64,000 nucleotides of DNA from Oecophyllibacter saccharovorans (GTDB taxonomy: Bacteria; Pseudomonadota; Alphaproteobacteria; Acetobacterales; Acetobacteraceae): NCBI RefSeq assembly GCF_006542375.1, contig NZ_CP038143.1:248001-312000 (forward strand), given 5' to 3'. Numbering within the stretch: the first letter of the stretch is position 1; the number at the start of each line of letters is the position of its first letter. Both the position numbers and the translations under genes were made by a program. A model generated the notes under the pieces. The model did no database searches and had not been told where the DNA came from. It was given only the letters and a program-made list of their open reading frames with translations. Shown here piece after piece: positions 52,402 to 62,180 of this stretch.

Positions 52402-53390
52402 GACCCCCTTCTTTCTCCGCCCTCCCCTTTGATCTTTCATCATGCGTTCGGGCACCGTCCGGCACGGCCAGCTCTGCAGCCGCTGCAGGGGCAGAAAAAC
52501 CGACCCTGAAAGAAGCCCTGGCGACGGCCTGCCAGGAACTCGAACATACCATTGATACCCTTCTGCCGGTCGAGCCGTGTGACGAAGGCGTGCTGTTCGA
52601 GGCTATGCGTTATGCCGCCATGGGAGGCGGTAAGCGTGTTCGAGGCTTCCTGGTTCTGCAGGGTGCCGCCTTGTTCGGCGCTGATCACAAGGAAGCTCTG
52701 CGAGTGGCAGCTTCCGTCGAATTCCTGCATGCCTATTCTCTGGTCCATGACGATCTGCCTGCAATGGATGATGATGATCTCCGCCGCGGGCGCCCATCCA
52801 CCCATCGCCAGTTCAACGAGGCGATGGCCATTCTGGCAGGCGACGCGCTCCAGACAGCCGCTTTTGATATCCTGCTCCAGCCCCCCACCAGCCCCGATGC
52901 CACCATCCGCGCCGAGCTCGGCCTTGCCCTTGCCCAGGCCTCTGGCGGCCGCGGCATGGTCGGCGGACAGGTGATCGACATCTGTGGTGAAGGCAAGGCC
53001 CTGTCCCTCGAACAGGTGCGCCGCCTGCATGCGATGAAAACCGGAGCGCTGATCCGCTATGCCGCTGAGGCCGGGGCCATCCTGGCAGGTGCATCCGCAG
53101 AGGACCCGCGCCGCAAGGCGCTGAGGCAGTATGGCGATGACCTGGGCACTGCTTTCCAGGTCGCCGATGATGTGCTGGACAGTACGGCCAGCACCGAGGA
53201 GCTCGGCAAAACAGCCGGCAAGGATGAAAACGCCAGCAAATCCAATTATGTGGCCCTGCTCGGCATTGACGGCGCCCGCAAGGAAGCGCGCCGGCTCAGC
53301 GACCGGGCGATTGACACGCTGTCCATTTTCGGCCCCCAGGCCAGACTTCTCCGCGAGCTTGCGGATTATTTCGTTGAACGCAGGAACTGA
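52398..53390 (+). CDS. ispA: Polyprenyl synthetase, farnesyl diphosphate synthase
   Basis: Makes farnesyl diphosphate from IPP and DMAPP. Both Asp-rich motifs are present: [15 protein letters not shown] and [13 protein letters not shown], together with [13 protein letters not shown]. The 330-residue length is a little above normal because of an N-terminal extension of about 35 residues. It sits between xseB and dxs in the standard order. Confidence 0.95.
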   Translation: MRPPSFSALPFDLSSCVRAPSGTASSAAAAGAEKPTLKEALATACQELEHTIDTLLPVEPCDEGVLFEAMRYAAMGGGKRVRGFLVLQGAALFGADHKEALRVAASVEFLHAYSLVHDDLPAMDDDDLRRGRPSTHRQFNEAMAILAGDALQTAAFDILLQPPTSPDATIRAELGLALAQASGGRGMVGGQVIDICGEGKALSLEQVRRLHAMKTGALIRYAAEAGAILAGASAEDPRRKALRQYGDDLGTAFQVADDVLDSTASTEELGKTAGKDENASKSNYVALLGIDGARKEARRLSDRAIDTLSIFGPQARLLRELADYFVERRN

Positions 53391-53398
53391 TCGGCTCC

Positions 53399-55513
53399 AT
53401 GACTACTTCACCTCCCTCCTCTGCGCCTTTCCCCCCCAAGCCTGATTCCTCCAGGCCAGGCGCGGCTGAGCCACAGTCATCCGCACACAATCCCTCCCGG
53501 AAACGCACCGCCCACTCCGTGCCTGCTTCCGACCCCACGACACGTCCCGTCCCTGGTCGTTACCCCCTCCTGGACCGCGTGCACGTACCTTCAGACCTGC
53601 GTAATCTTTCCATCGAGCAGCTGCAGACCCTGGCTGATGAAGTCCGTCATGAAACGGTTGAAGCCGTCGCCAAAACCGGTGGCCACCTGGGCGCGTCACT
53701 TGGCGTGGTGGAACTCACGGTGGCCATGCATGCGGTTTTCAACACGCCTGATGACCGCATCATCTGGGATGTGGGCCACCAGGCCTACCCGCATAAGATC
53801 CTGACGGGTCGACGCGACCGCATCCGCACCCTGCGCCAGCCTGGCGGCCTGTCAGGCTTCACGCGCCGCTCCGAAAGTCCCTATGACCCCTTCGGCGCCG
53901 CGCATTCCTCCACCTCCATTTCAGCCGGGCTCGGCATGACGGTGGCCAACCACCTGCACGCACGCCATGACCCGGCTTACAAGGAACGCAACGTCATCGC
54001 CGTGATCGGCGACGGCTCCATCTCGGCCGGCATGGCTTATGAGGCCCTCAACAACGCCGGCGCGATGGGAGAAGCGGCTGAACGCCTGATCGTCATCCTC
54101 AATGACAATGAGATGTCGATCGCCCCGCCTGTGGGCGCCATGTCGAACTATCTGTCACGCCTCATGACTTCCCGGCGTTTCCTGACCTTGCGTGACATGG
54201 CAGGAAAACTGGCGCGTCGTCTGCCCTATGGCCTGGACCGCACTGCCAAGAAGGCGGAGGAATATGCCCGCGGCATGATCACCGGCGGCACCCTGTTCGA
54301 GGAAATGGGCTTCTACTATATCGGCCCCGTTGACGGCCACGACATGAACCAGCTCGTGCCGATCCTGCGCAACCTGCGGGATTCGGAGAATCACGGCCCT
54401 GTCCTCCTCCACGTCATCACTGAAAAAGGGCGCGGCTACCAGCCTGCAGAAATGGCCGGGGACAAATACCACGCCGTCAGCAAATTCGATGTCGAGACCG
54501 GTCAGCAGAAAAAAGCCCCGGCCACTGCCCCCACCTATACCAGCATCTTCACCAAGGAACTGATGCACCGGGCCCATAGTGACGACAAGATCGTGGGCAT
54601 TACCGCTGCCATGCCCAGCGGGACAGGATTGAGTGATTTTGCCAAGACCCACCCCGAGCGTTTCTTTGATGTCGGCATTGCCGAGCAGCACGCCGTCACT
54701 TTCGCCGCTGGCCTGGCCACTGAAGGCTACCGGCCCTTCTGTGCCATTTACTCCACCTTCCTGCAACGCGCCTATGACCAGGTCATGCATGATGTGGCGC
54801 TGCAGAACCTGCCGGTGCGCTTCATCGTCGACCGTGCAGGCCTCGTCGGGGCGGACGGCGCCACCCATGCTGGCTCCTTTGATCTCAACTACCTGTGCTG
54901 CCTTCCCAACATGACTGTCATGGCCCCTTCCGATGAAGCGGAGCTCATGCACATGACCGCCACGGCATGGGCTCATGACAGCGGTCCGACCGCTGTTCGC
55001 TTTCCACGCGGAGCCGGTCGGGGGGTCAATTTGCCGACAGAGGGAACCGTCCTTGAAATCGGCAAGGGACGGATCGTCCATGAAGGCCTCGGCAAGCACG
55101 GCATTGCCCTTCTGGCTCTTGGGCCGCGCCTGCATGAAGCGCTCAAGGCCGCCGAGGAACTGGAAAAAGAGGGGCTTTCCGTCACGGTTGCTGATGCCCG
55201 CTTTGCCAAGCCCGTTGATACAGACCTCATCGACGAGCTGGCACGCAACAATGACGTGCTGGTAACGATCGAGGAAGGGGCGGCAGGCGGTTTCAGCTCG
55301 CAGGTTGTTCAGCATCTTGCAGCCACCGGCCTGCTGGACCAGGTGCGATTCAGGCCCATGGCTCTGCCTGACACCTGGATCGACCACAACACGCCTGAGG
55401 CCCAATATGAAGAAGCCGGGCTGACAGCCGGACACATCGCCCAGGTGGCCCGTGACGCTTATCATCGCAGCCCGTCCACCTCTGCCGGCGCCCCCAGCGG
55501 GTCGAAGGCCTGA
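53399..55513 (+). CDS. dxs: 1-deoxy-D-xylulose-5-phosphate synthase
   Basis: First step of the non-mevalonate pathway, a thiamine diphosphate enzyme. ThDP site [20 protein letters not shown] and the [11 protein letters not shown] loop, plus the transketolase core [13 protein letters not shown] and [16 protein letters not shown] are present. It is 704 residues because of a Pro/Ser-rich N-terminal extension of about 55. Starts eight bases after ispA. Confidence 0.97.
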   Translation: MTTSPPSSAPFPPKPDSSRPGAAEPQSSAHNPSRKRTAHSVPASDPTTRPVPGRYPLLDRVHVPSDLRNLSIEQLQTLADEVRHETVEAVAKTGGHLGASLGVVELTVAMHAVFNTPDDRIIWDVGHQAYPHKILTGRRDRIRTLRQPGGLSGFTRRSESPYDPFGAAHSSTSISAGLGMTVANHLHARHDPAYKERNVIAVIGDGSISAGMAYEALNNAGAMGEAAERLIVILNDNEMSIAPPVGAMSNYLSRLMTSRRFLTLRDMAGKLARRLPYGLDRTAKKAEEYARGMITGGTLFEEMGFYYIGPVDGHDMNQLVPILRNLRDSENHGPVLLHVITEKGRGYQPAEMAGDKYHAVSKFDVETGQQKKAPATAPTYTSIFTKELMHRAHSDDKIVGITAAMPSGTGLSDFAKTHPERFFDVGIAEQHAVTFAAGLATEGYRPFCAIYSTFLQRAYDQVMHDVALQNLPVRFIVDRAGLVGADGATHAGSFDLNYLCCLPNMTVMAPSDEAELMHMTATAWAHDSGPTAVRFPRGAGRGVNLPTEGTVLEIGKGRIVHEGLGKHGIALLALGPRLHEALKAAEELEKEGLSVTVADARFAKPVDTDLIDELARNNDVLVTIEEGAAGGFSSQVVQHLAATGLLDQVRFRPMALPDTWIDHNTPEAQYEEAGLTAGHIAQVARDAYHRSPSTSAGAPSGSKA

Positions 55514-56319
55514 TGGCCAAACGGCGCGCCGACCAGCTTCTTGTCGATCGCGGCCTGGTGGAAAGCCGGAGCCGGGCGCAAGCGCTCATCATGGCAGGCC
55601 TTGTCTATGCCGGTCCCCAAGCCGACAAGCCCGTTACCAAGGCCGGCGACCAGATCGCTGAAGACATGCTGTTGACTGTCAAAGGGCAGGACCACCCCTG
55701 GGTGTCACGCGGAGGGCTCAAGCTGGCGCATGCGCTGGAATATTTTGGCCTTTCAGCGGAAGGGAAGGACGCTATTGATGTCGGCGCCTCCACAGGCGGC
55801 TTTACGGACGTGTTGCTGACCCATGGTGCGCACCACGTCTGGGCAATCGATGTCGGACACGGTCAGCTTGCCTGGAAACTGCGCTCCGATCCCCGCGTCA
55901 GCGTGCTGGAGAAAACCAACGCCCGTCACCTGACCCGCGCCCATGTTCCGGATGAAGTGGACATCGTCGTCTGCGATGCCAGCTTCATCGGTCTGCGTAC
56001 TGTGCTGCCCGCAGCCCTTGACCACGTCAGGCCCGGCGGGTGGGCGGTTGCACTCATCAAGCCGCAATTTGAGGCCGGCCGTGAGTTTGTCGGCCCGAAA
56101 GGCGTGGTGAGAGATCCGCAGGTTCATGAACGGGTCTGTGAAGAGATCCGGACATGGTTTCAGGGCCTTCCCGGCTGGCAAGTGCTGGGAATCGAACCCA
56201 GCCCCATCACCGGCCCTGAAGGCAACCGTGAATTCCTGATCGCCGCCCGCAAGGGGAGTGAAGGGCCTGGTGATGCGCAAAAGCACTCTGTTGCGGAATC
56301 TCCGGCAGTAGGTCTCTAG
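55513..56319 (+). CDS. tlyA: TlyA-family rRNA methyltransferase
   Basis: 268 residues: an S4 RNA-binding domain (RADQLLVDRGLVESRSRAQA) followed by an FtsJ-type methyltransferase with the SAM site DVGASTGGFTDVLLTHGA and ALIKPQFEAGREFV. TlyA 2'-O-methylates rRNA and gives capreomycin sensitivity in mycobacteria; hemolysin naming is historical. It overlaps the dxs stop by one base (TGATG). Confidence 0.95.
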   Translation: MAKRRADQLLVDRGLVESRSRAQALIMAGLVYAGPQADKPVTKAGDQIAEDMLLTVKGQDHPWVSRGGLKLAHALEYFGLSAEGKDAIDVGASTGGFTDVLLTHGAHHVWAIDVGHGQLAWKLRSDPRVSVLEKTNARHLTRAHVPDEVDIVVCDASFIGLRTVLPAALDHVRPGGWAVALIKPQFEAGREFVGPKGVVRDPQVHERVCEEIRTWFQGLPGWQVLGIEPSPITGPEGNREFLIAARKGSEGPGDAQKHSVAESPAVGL

Positions 56320-56362
56320 AATGTCTTTGGCGCTGCTGTTTTTCTTGCGCTAAGGTCATCTC

Positions 56363-57661
56363 ATGACCACGTCTTCTGCGGCCCCTGTCGCCATGCCGGC
56401 TTCCAGCTCTGCCCCCACTTCAGTTCCGGAGGCCCTCGGATCCCTGCAGAACACGTCAGTCCCTGACCTGACCGCAGATGAGCGGACGCGCATTCAGGCC
56501 AAAGCTGCCCTTTTCGCACCACCTCCTGCCCGAACAGCAGACGGCCGCAAGGATCTCGTCGGGCTTTCACGCGAAGAGCTGGGACAGGCCATGGTTGAGA
56601 TCGGCGAAAAGCCTTTCCGGGCCAAACAGCTCTGGCATTGGATCTACCATCAGGGCGCGACCGATTTTTCGGCAATGTCCACGATCTCCAAGCCCATGCA
56701 GGCCAAGCTTGCAGAACATTTCGTCGTCGGGCGCCCCGGCATTGCCGACGAACAGACTTCCAAAGATGAAACCCGGAAATTCCTGTTTCGTTTCCGCGAC
56801 GGGCAGGAAGCGGAAACCGTCTATATTCCCGACCGCCGGGAAGACCGCGGGGCTGTGTGTATTTCCTCTCAGGTCGGCTGCACCCTCTCCTGCACCTTCT
56901 GCCATACAGGTACCCAGAAGCTGGTGCGTAATCTCGGTGCGCCCGAAATTGTCGGGCAGTTCATGGCAGCGCGTGACAGTTACGGCGAGTGGCCCAGCCC
57001 TGCGGGAGACACACCGCGTCTGCTTTCCACCATCGTCCTGATGGGCATGGGTGAGCCGCTCTACAATTATGACAATGTCGCCAAGGCCATGAAGATCATC
57101 ATGGACGGGGACGGTATCGGCCTGTCACGCCGACGTATCACTTTGTCCACCTCAGGCGTGGTGCCGATGATGGCGCGATGCGGCGAGGAGCTGGGCGTCA
57201 ATCTGGCGATCTCTCTGCATGCCGTGACTGATGAGCTGCGCGATCAGCTGGTTCCGCTCAACCGCAAATATCCCATCAAAGAACTCATGGCCGCCTGCCG
57301 TGCCTATCCTGCCGCTTCCAATTCACGCCGCATCACTTTCGAGTACATCATGCTGCGCGGGATCAATGACAGTGACGCGGAAGCACGTGAACTGGTGCGC
57401 CTGCTCAAGGGCATCCCGGCCAAGGTCAATCTCATTCCCTTCAATCCCTGGCCCGGCTCGGATTTCAAACCCTCGACCCGGGAACGGCTGGCCAGTTTCG
57501 CCAATATCATCATGGATGCCGGTTATTCCGCGCCCATCCGCATGCCGCGCGGCCGGGATATCCTGGCGGCCTGTGGACAGCTCAAGACTGCCAGCGAACG
57601 ACGACGACGCGCAGAGACCCTGGCTGACACGCCTCCCCTGCCTGCCCCCAATTCCTGGTAA
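56363..57661 (+). CDS. rlmN: Dual-specificity rRNA/tRNA methyltransferase RlmN
   Basis: Radical SAM enzyme for A2503 of 23S rRNA and A37 of some tRNAs. The cluster motif [18 protein letters not shown] is present, with SSQVGC before it and [19 protein letters not shown] (here [11 protein letters not shown]), [10 protein letters not shown] and the second catalytic Cys near DILAACGQL. It has a Pro/Ser-rich N-terminus of about 65 residues, longer than E. coli RlmN. Confidence 0.97.
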   Translation: MTTSSAAPVAMPASSSAPTSVPEALGSLQNTSVPDLTADERTRIQAKAALFAPPPARTADGRKDLVGLSREELGQAMVEIGEKPFRAKQLWHWIYHQGATDFSAMSTISKPMQAKLAEHFVVGRPGIADEQTSKDETRKFLFRFRDGQEAETVYIPDRREDRGAVCISSQVGCTLSCTFCHTGTQKLVRNLGAPEIVGQFMAARDSYGEWPSPAGDTPRLLSTIVLMGMGEPLYNYDNVAKAMKIIMDGDGIGLSRRRITLSTSGVVPMMARCGEELGVNLAISLHAVTDELRDQLVPLNRKYPIKELMAACRAYPAASNSRRITFEYIMLRGINDSDAEARELVRLLKGIPAKVNLIPFNPWPGSDFKPSTRERLASFANIIMDAGYSAPIRMPRGRDILAACGQLKTASERRRRAETLADTPPLPAPNSW

Positions 57662-57697
57662 TCTTTGTCCCGAGCTCAAAAGGAGCGCCCTGCTTTC

Positions 57698-58957
57698 ATG
57701 AAACCCATCACTTCCCCTTCTGCCCCTTCTCCAGGCAATGGCATCAAGAAAGTGGTCCTGGCCTATTCCGGCGGTCTCGATACCTCGGTTATCCTGCGCT
57801 GGCTTCAGCAGCATTATGGCTGTGAGGTGGTCACCTTCACGGCCGATCTCGGCCAGGGCGAAGAGCTGGAGCCCGCAAGACGCAAAGCTGAAAAAATGGG
57901 CGTGAAGGAGATTTTCGTCGAAGATCTCCGTGAAGCCTTCGTCAAGGATTTCGTGTTCCCCATGTTCCGGGCCAACACGCTTTACGAGGGCCAGTATCTT
58001 CTCGGCACTTCCATCGCCCGGCCCCTGATCTCACAGCGGCAGATCGAGATTGCCGAAGCGGTGGGCGCGGATGCCGTGGCGCACGGGGCGACAGGAAAGG
58101 GCAATGACCAGGTCCGCTTCGAACTTGCCTATTATGCTCTCAAGCCGGATATCAAAGTGATCGCGCCCTGGCGGGAATGGGACCTGACCTCACGGACGAA
58201 GCTTCTGGATTTCGCTGAGAAAAACCAGATTCCGATCACCAAGGACAAGCGCGGGGAAGCGCCTTTCTCCGTTGATGCCAACCTGCTTCACTCCTCCTCG
58301 GAAGGAAAGATTCTCGAAGACCCGGCAGTGGGGCCGGATGAAATCGTCTTCCAGCGCACCCGCTCTCCTGAAGAGGCGCCTGACACGCCGACTGAAATCA
58401 CCATTGATTTCCATCATGGTGACCCGGTGGCGCTGAACGGTGTCGCCCTTTCCCCGGCAACCTTGCTGACACGGCTCAATGAACTTGGCCGCACCAACGG
58501 GATCGGGCGTCTTGATATGGTGGAAAACCGCTTCGTGGGCATGAAATCACGCGGGATCTACGAAACGCCTGGCGGCACCATCCTGCTGGCGGCCCATAGG
58601 GCGATGGAGACCATCACCTTGGACCGCGAAGCAGCGCATCTCAAAGACAGCATAATGCCGCGCTATGCGGAGATCATCTATAACGGTCTCTGGTTCTCGC
58701 CTGAGCGCCGGATGCTGCAGGCCCTGATCGATGCAAGCCAGCATTCTGTCAATGGGCGCGTGCGCCTGAAGCTTTATAAGGGTAATGTCATCTGCACAGG
58801 GCGCGAAAGCCCCGACAGTCTTTACGACGCCCGTGTGGTAACATTTGAAGATGACGCCGGTGCCTATGACCAGACGGATGCCCAGGGCTTTATCCGCCTC
58901 AATGCGCTCCGCCTGCGGCTCGGAGCCCAGAAAGGCAGGCGCGGCGGCGCTCTCTGA
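57698..58957 (+). CDS. argG: Argininosuccinate synthase
   Basis: Joins citrulline and aspartate in arginine synthesis. The ATP pyrophosphatase motif is [14 protein letters not shown], followed by [33 protein letters not shown] and [20 protein letters not shown]. The ATG at 57698 follows AAAGGAG; 419 residues. Confidence 0.98.
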   Translation: MKPITSPSAPSPGNGIKKVVLAYSGGLDTSVILRWLQQHYGCEVVTFTADLGQGEELEPARRKAEKMGVKEIFVEDLREAFVKDFVFPMFRANTLYEGQYLLGTSIARPLISQRQIEIAEAVGADAVAHGATGKGNDQVRFELAYYALKPDIKVIAPWREWDLTSRTKLLDFAEKNQIPITKDKRGEAPFSVDANLLHSSSEGKILEDPAVGPDEIVFQRTRSPEEAPDTPTEITIDFHHGDPVALNGVALSPATLLTRLNELGRTNGIGRLDMVENRFVGMKSRGIYETPGGTILLAAHRAMETITLDREAAHLKDSIMPRYAEIIYNGLWFSPERRMLQALIDASQHSVNGRVRLKLYKGNVICTGRESPDSLYDARVVTFEDDAGAYDQTDAQGFIRLNALRLRLGAQKGRRGGAL

Positions 58958-59016
58958 TCCCTGGGCGATCCGGCTCTGACCGATCGCCCTATTGAACGAA
59001 AAACGGAAGAACAGAC

Positions 59017-59523
59017 ATGCGACACAGTCTTCGCTCTACCCTTTCCCTGCTGGCTCTCACGACCTTCATGGGCCTGGGCGCCTGCGGCTCGAGTGAAAAG
59101 CCGGAGCTCACCCCCGACCAGTTCATGGCTCAGGTCGACAAGATGCCGGGCGTCAAAGTGCTGCCGGACGGTCTGGCCTACAAAGTGCTGAAATCCGGCC
59201 CCAAGGACGGACCCAGTCCCAAGCAGGGCTCGACCATGATGGTCATCTATGAAGGGCGTCTGCCGGACGGGGCCATTTTCGACAGTTCGGAGATGCACAC
59301 CGGTGCAGCCTATATGGAAATGCCGCTTGATGGCGTGATCAAGGGATGGATGGAAGGCCTGCCCAAGATGCATGTCGGCGATACATGGGAACTCTTTGTT
59401 CCGCCCCAGCTTGGCTACGGTAAACGCTCCCTCGGGATCATTCCGCCCAACAGTCCGCTGATCTTCAAGATCCAGCTTCTGGGGGTCGACAACGACATGG
59501 GCGAAGGCCCGGGCGCCAACTGA
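59017..59523 (+). CDS. FKBP-type peptidyl-prolyl isomerase, lipoprotein
   Basis: 168 residues. Lipoprotein signal LLALTTFMGLGACGSS puts it in the cell envelope. The FKBP domain has YEGRLPDGAIFDSSEM, VIKGWMEGLPKMHVGDTWEL and the terminal YGKRS...IPPNSPLIFKIQLL. It likely assists folding in the periplasm. GC-rich, no anomalies. Confidence 0.94.
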   Translation: MRHSLRSTLSLLALTTFMGLGACGSSEKPELTPDQFMAQVDKMPGVKVLPDGLAYKVLKSGPKDGPSPKQGSTMMVIYEGRLPDGAIFDSSEMHTGAAYMEMPLDGVIKGWMEGLPKMHVGDTWELFVPPQLGYGKRSLGIIPPNSPLIFKIQLLGVDNDMGEGPGAN

Positions 59524-59613
59524 TCTCTTTCATAGAGTAACGGCTCTCCAGCCCCTCCCTCTCCGGGGAGCGGGCGTTCTCTCCGTTCCTGTCTTCCAGA
59601 AAGTCCCCTCTTC

Positions 59614-60603
59614 ATGCAGCGTGTTTTTTCCGGTATCCAGCCCACCGGCATTCCTCACCTTGGGAACTATCTCGGTGCGCTCCGGAACTGGGCCACCCTG
59701 CAGAAGGATCATGACTGCCTGTTCTGCCTGGTGGACATGCACTCCATCACGATGCCCTGGGAGCCTGAGAAACTGCGCCAGCAGACCCTGGCCAGCACAG
59801 CCTGCCTTCTGGCCTCAGGCATTGAACCGACACGGCTCTACAACCAATCCGCCGTCAGCGCTCATGCCCGGCTTGGCTGGATCTTCAACTGTATAAGCCG
59901 CCTCGGCTGGCTGAACCGCATGACCCAGTTCAAGGACAAGGCGGGCAAGAACCGCGAGAACCATTCAGCCGGCCTGTATGTTTATCCCAACCTCATGGCG
60001 GCGGACATTCTGGCCTTTCAGGCCACGCGCGTGCCGGTCGGTGACGATCAGCGCCAGCACATTGAACTCGCCAATGATATCGGCCAGAAATTCAACCATG
60101 ATATGGGCGTGGACTTCTTTCCCACCATTGAGCCCCTCATCCCCCCCCAGGCCGCCAGGGTCATGAGTCTGCGCGACGGCAGCAAGAAGATGTCAAAATC
60201 CGATCCGTCCGAGCAGAGCCGCATCACCCTGACCGATACGCCTGACGAGATCGCCCAGAAGATCCGACGCGCCAAAACCGATCCTGAGCCGTTGCCCGGT
60301 GAGGCCTCAGGGTTGGAAAACCGCCCCGAAGCACGCAATCTGCTGAGTATCTACGGCGCCATGTCCGATCGCTCACTGGATGATCTTCTGAGTGAATTCG
60401 GCGGTCAGGGCTTCGGCACTTTCAAAACAGCCCTGGCCGACCTGCTGGTCGAGAAACTGGCTCCTGTCGCAAGCGAGACCCGTCACCTCCTGGCTGATGA
60501 AAGTCATCTGCTGGAAGTCTTGCGCCAGGGCGCTGCGCGCGCGCGCAGCGTGGCTGACCCGATCGTTGATGAAGCAGAGCGCCTGGTAGGCTTCCTGCGC
60601 TGA
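59614..60603 (+). CDS. trpS: Tryptophanyl-tRNA synthetase
   Basis: Class I synthetase of 329 residues. It has the TIGN-type HIGH motif in QPTGIPHLGNYLGA, MTQFKDKAG, VPVGDDQRQHIELA and the KMSKS loop in SKKMSKSDP. The length matches bacterial TrpS. Plus-strand, single gene, convergent with lpxB. Confidence 0.97.
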   Translation: MQRVFSGIQPTGIPHLGNYLGALRNWATLQKDHDCLFCLVDMHSITMPWEPEKLRQQTLASTACLLASGIEPTRLYNQSAVSAHARLGWIFNCISRLGWLNRMTQFKDKAGKNRENHSAGLYVYPNLMAADILAFQATRVPVGDDQRQHIELANDIGQKFNHDMGVDFFPTIEPLIPPQAARVMSLRDGSKKMSKSDPSEQSRITLTDTPDEIAQKIRRAKTDPEPLPGEASGLENRPEARNLLSIYGAMSDRSLDDLLSEFGGQGFGTFKTALADLLVEKLAPVASETRHLLADESHLLEVLRQGAARARSVADPIVDEAERLVGFLR

Positions 60604-60644
60604 GCGCTTGATCCCGGCCGCTCAGCTCCGGCCTGCGGTTCTTT

Positions 60645-62105
60645 TCAGGAAGGGTGTTTTCCCCCTTCTGGCTTTTCCTCTACCTTTAAAGGCAGGTCGG
60701 CAGAGTGATCTTTGGCAGGTTCAGCTTCCCGTCCCGAAGAGACTGAAAGGGGCGGGTTTGTAAGGTCTGCTCGGTCCGCCGAACTGGTTGTTAACCCCTC
60801 CTGCTCCAGCCGCGTCGCCAGCGGTGCCAGACAGGATTGTCTCTCCTTTTCGCGGCTTTCCAGCATTTCCCGCTCGCGCGGCTTCAGGTCCGCGCGCAAC
60901 TCTGTCAGCGGGGTTTCCATGAGCTTCATGACAGCTTGTGCGGCACTGTCGGAAGGGCTTTGCCCCTCCTGGGCCTGAAGCTGCTCCAGCACCGCGCCGA
61001 AGGCCCCGCGTTGGGCATCGGCAGCCAGGGGATCGGTCAGCAGAGTCGTGACCTGATCTGCCAGTTTCTCGGGCGTGCAGTGTTCCTGCAGCAGTTCCGG
61101 CACAATCTCACGATTGGCCAGCAGATTGATCATTGACACATAAGGCACAGTCAGCATGCGCCTCGCCAGAAAGCCAGAAAGCGGATTGACCTTGTAGGTT
61201 ACCACCATCGGCACCCGCCCCATGGCCAGTTCCAAGGTCGAGGTACCTGACTTGGTCACCGCAGCCTGAGCGGCGGCAAAGGCATCGTGCTTGTCTTCGA
61301 TATCCGTGATGAGATGCGGCGCCACTTTCCATCGCTTGACCAATCTGTGCACCTGGTCAGCACAGGCAGGCGGCACGGGCATCACAACGCAGAGATCAGG
61401 AAATCTCCTGCGGAGCCGGTTCACCATCTTCTCAAAAACCGGCATGAGCCGAGGCACTTCCGTCTTCCGGCTACCTGGCATCAGAATCAGGATCGGCACG
61501 TCAGGCGCAATGTCATGGCGCTTACGAAAGCGCTCTCCATTTCCCTCCGTCACGCCTGCCTGCAGGACCGGATGACCCACGAATTCCGTTGCAAAGCCGC
61601 GTTTGGCAAACCATTCCGGCTCAAAGGGAAACAGGCACAGCAACTTGTCCCACATGCCGCGATATTTCTTCAGCCGTCGTTCCTGCCAGGCCCAAACCTG
61701 CGGCGCGACATAATGCAGACGACGCACCTTCAGCGGCGTGATGCGCTCCAGAAGCCGCATGGCAAAACCGGGGCTATCAATCGTGATCACCACATCCGGC
61801 CGCCGCAAAGCGATATCTTGCTCAGCCTGCAGGAGGCGTTGCGACAACAGGGGCAGGCGCGGCAGGACTTCCGTCAGCCCCATCACCGACAGGTCGCTCA
61901 TGGGAAACAGGCTGTGCAGCCCTAGAGCTTCCATCCGCCCCCCGCCCACACCAGCAAAAACCAGCATGGGGTCCAGCTTGTGCAAAGCCTGCATCAGACG
62001 CGCCCCGATCACATCTCCGCTCGGCTCGCCGGCCAGAATCCAGACCACCCGTCCCCGGTAATGCAGGGGAACCTGGCCCTGCACCGGCGCCATGTGCACG
62101 CCCAT
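60645..62105 (-). CDS. lpxB: Lipid-A-disaccharide synthase
   Basis: GT19 enzyme that makes the lipid A disaccharide. Seen are the N-terminal ILAGEPSGDVIGARLMQAL, the core VITIDSPGFAMRLLE, YVAPQVWAWQERRLKKYR, ILMPGSRKTEVPRLMP, and SGTSTLELAMGRVPMVVTYK. The first 400 residues match the family; the remaining ~85 (from DLKPREREMLESREKERQS) are an extra polar tail. It indicates a Gram-negative outer membrane. Confidence 0.95.
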   Translation of the reverse strand: MGVHMAPVQGQVPLHYRGRVVWILAGEPSGDVIGARLMQALHKLDPMLVFAGVGGGRMEALGLHSLFPMSDLSVMGLTEVLPRLPLLSQRLLQAEQDIALRRPDVVITIDSPGFAMRLLERITPLKVRRLHYVAPQVWAWQERRLKKYRGMWDKLLCLFPFEPEWFAKRGFATEFVGHPVLQAGVTEGNGERFRKRHDIAPDVPILILMPGSRKTEVPRLMPVFEKMVNRLRRRFPDLCVVMPVPPACADQVHRLVKRWKVAPHLITDIEDKHDAFAAAQAAVTKSGTSTLELAMGRVPMVVTYKVNPLSGFLARRMLTVPYVSMINLLANREIVPELLQEHCTPEKLADQVTTLLTDPLAADAQRGAFGAVLEQLQAQEGQSPSDSAAQAVMKLMETPLTELRADLKPREREMLESREKERQSCLAPLATRLEQEGLTTSSADRADLTNPPLSVSSGREAEPAKDHSADLPLKVEEKPEGGKHPS

Positions 62106-62180
62106 CGCTTTCCCCCTTCTCTCTGCGTATGTTTCTGAACGCTACCCGCAAAATGCTGCCGGCAGCCGATCAGATTAATA

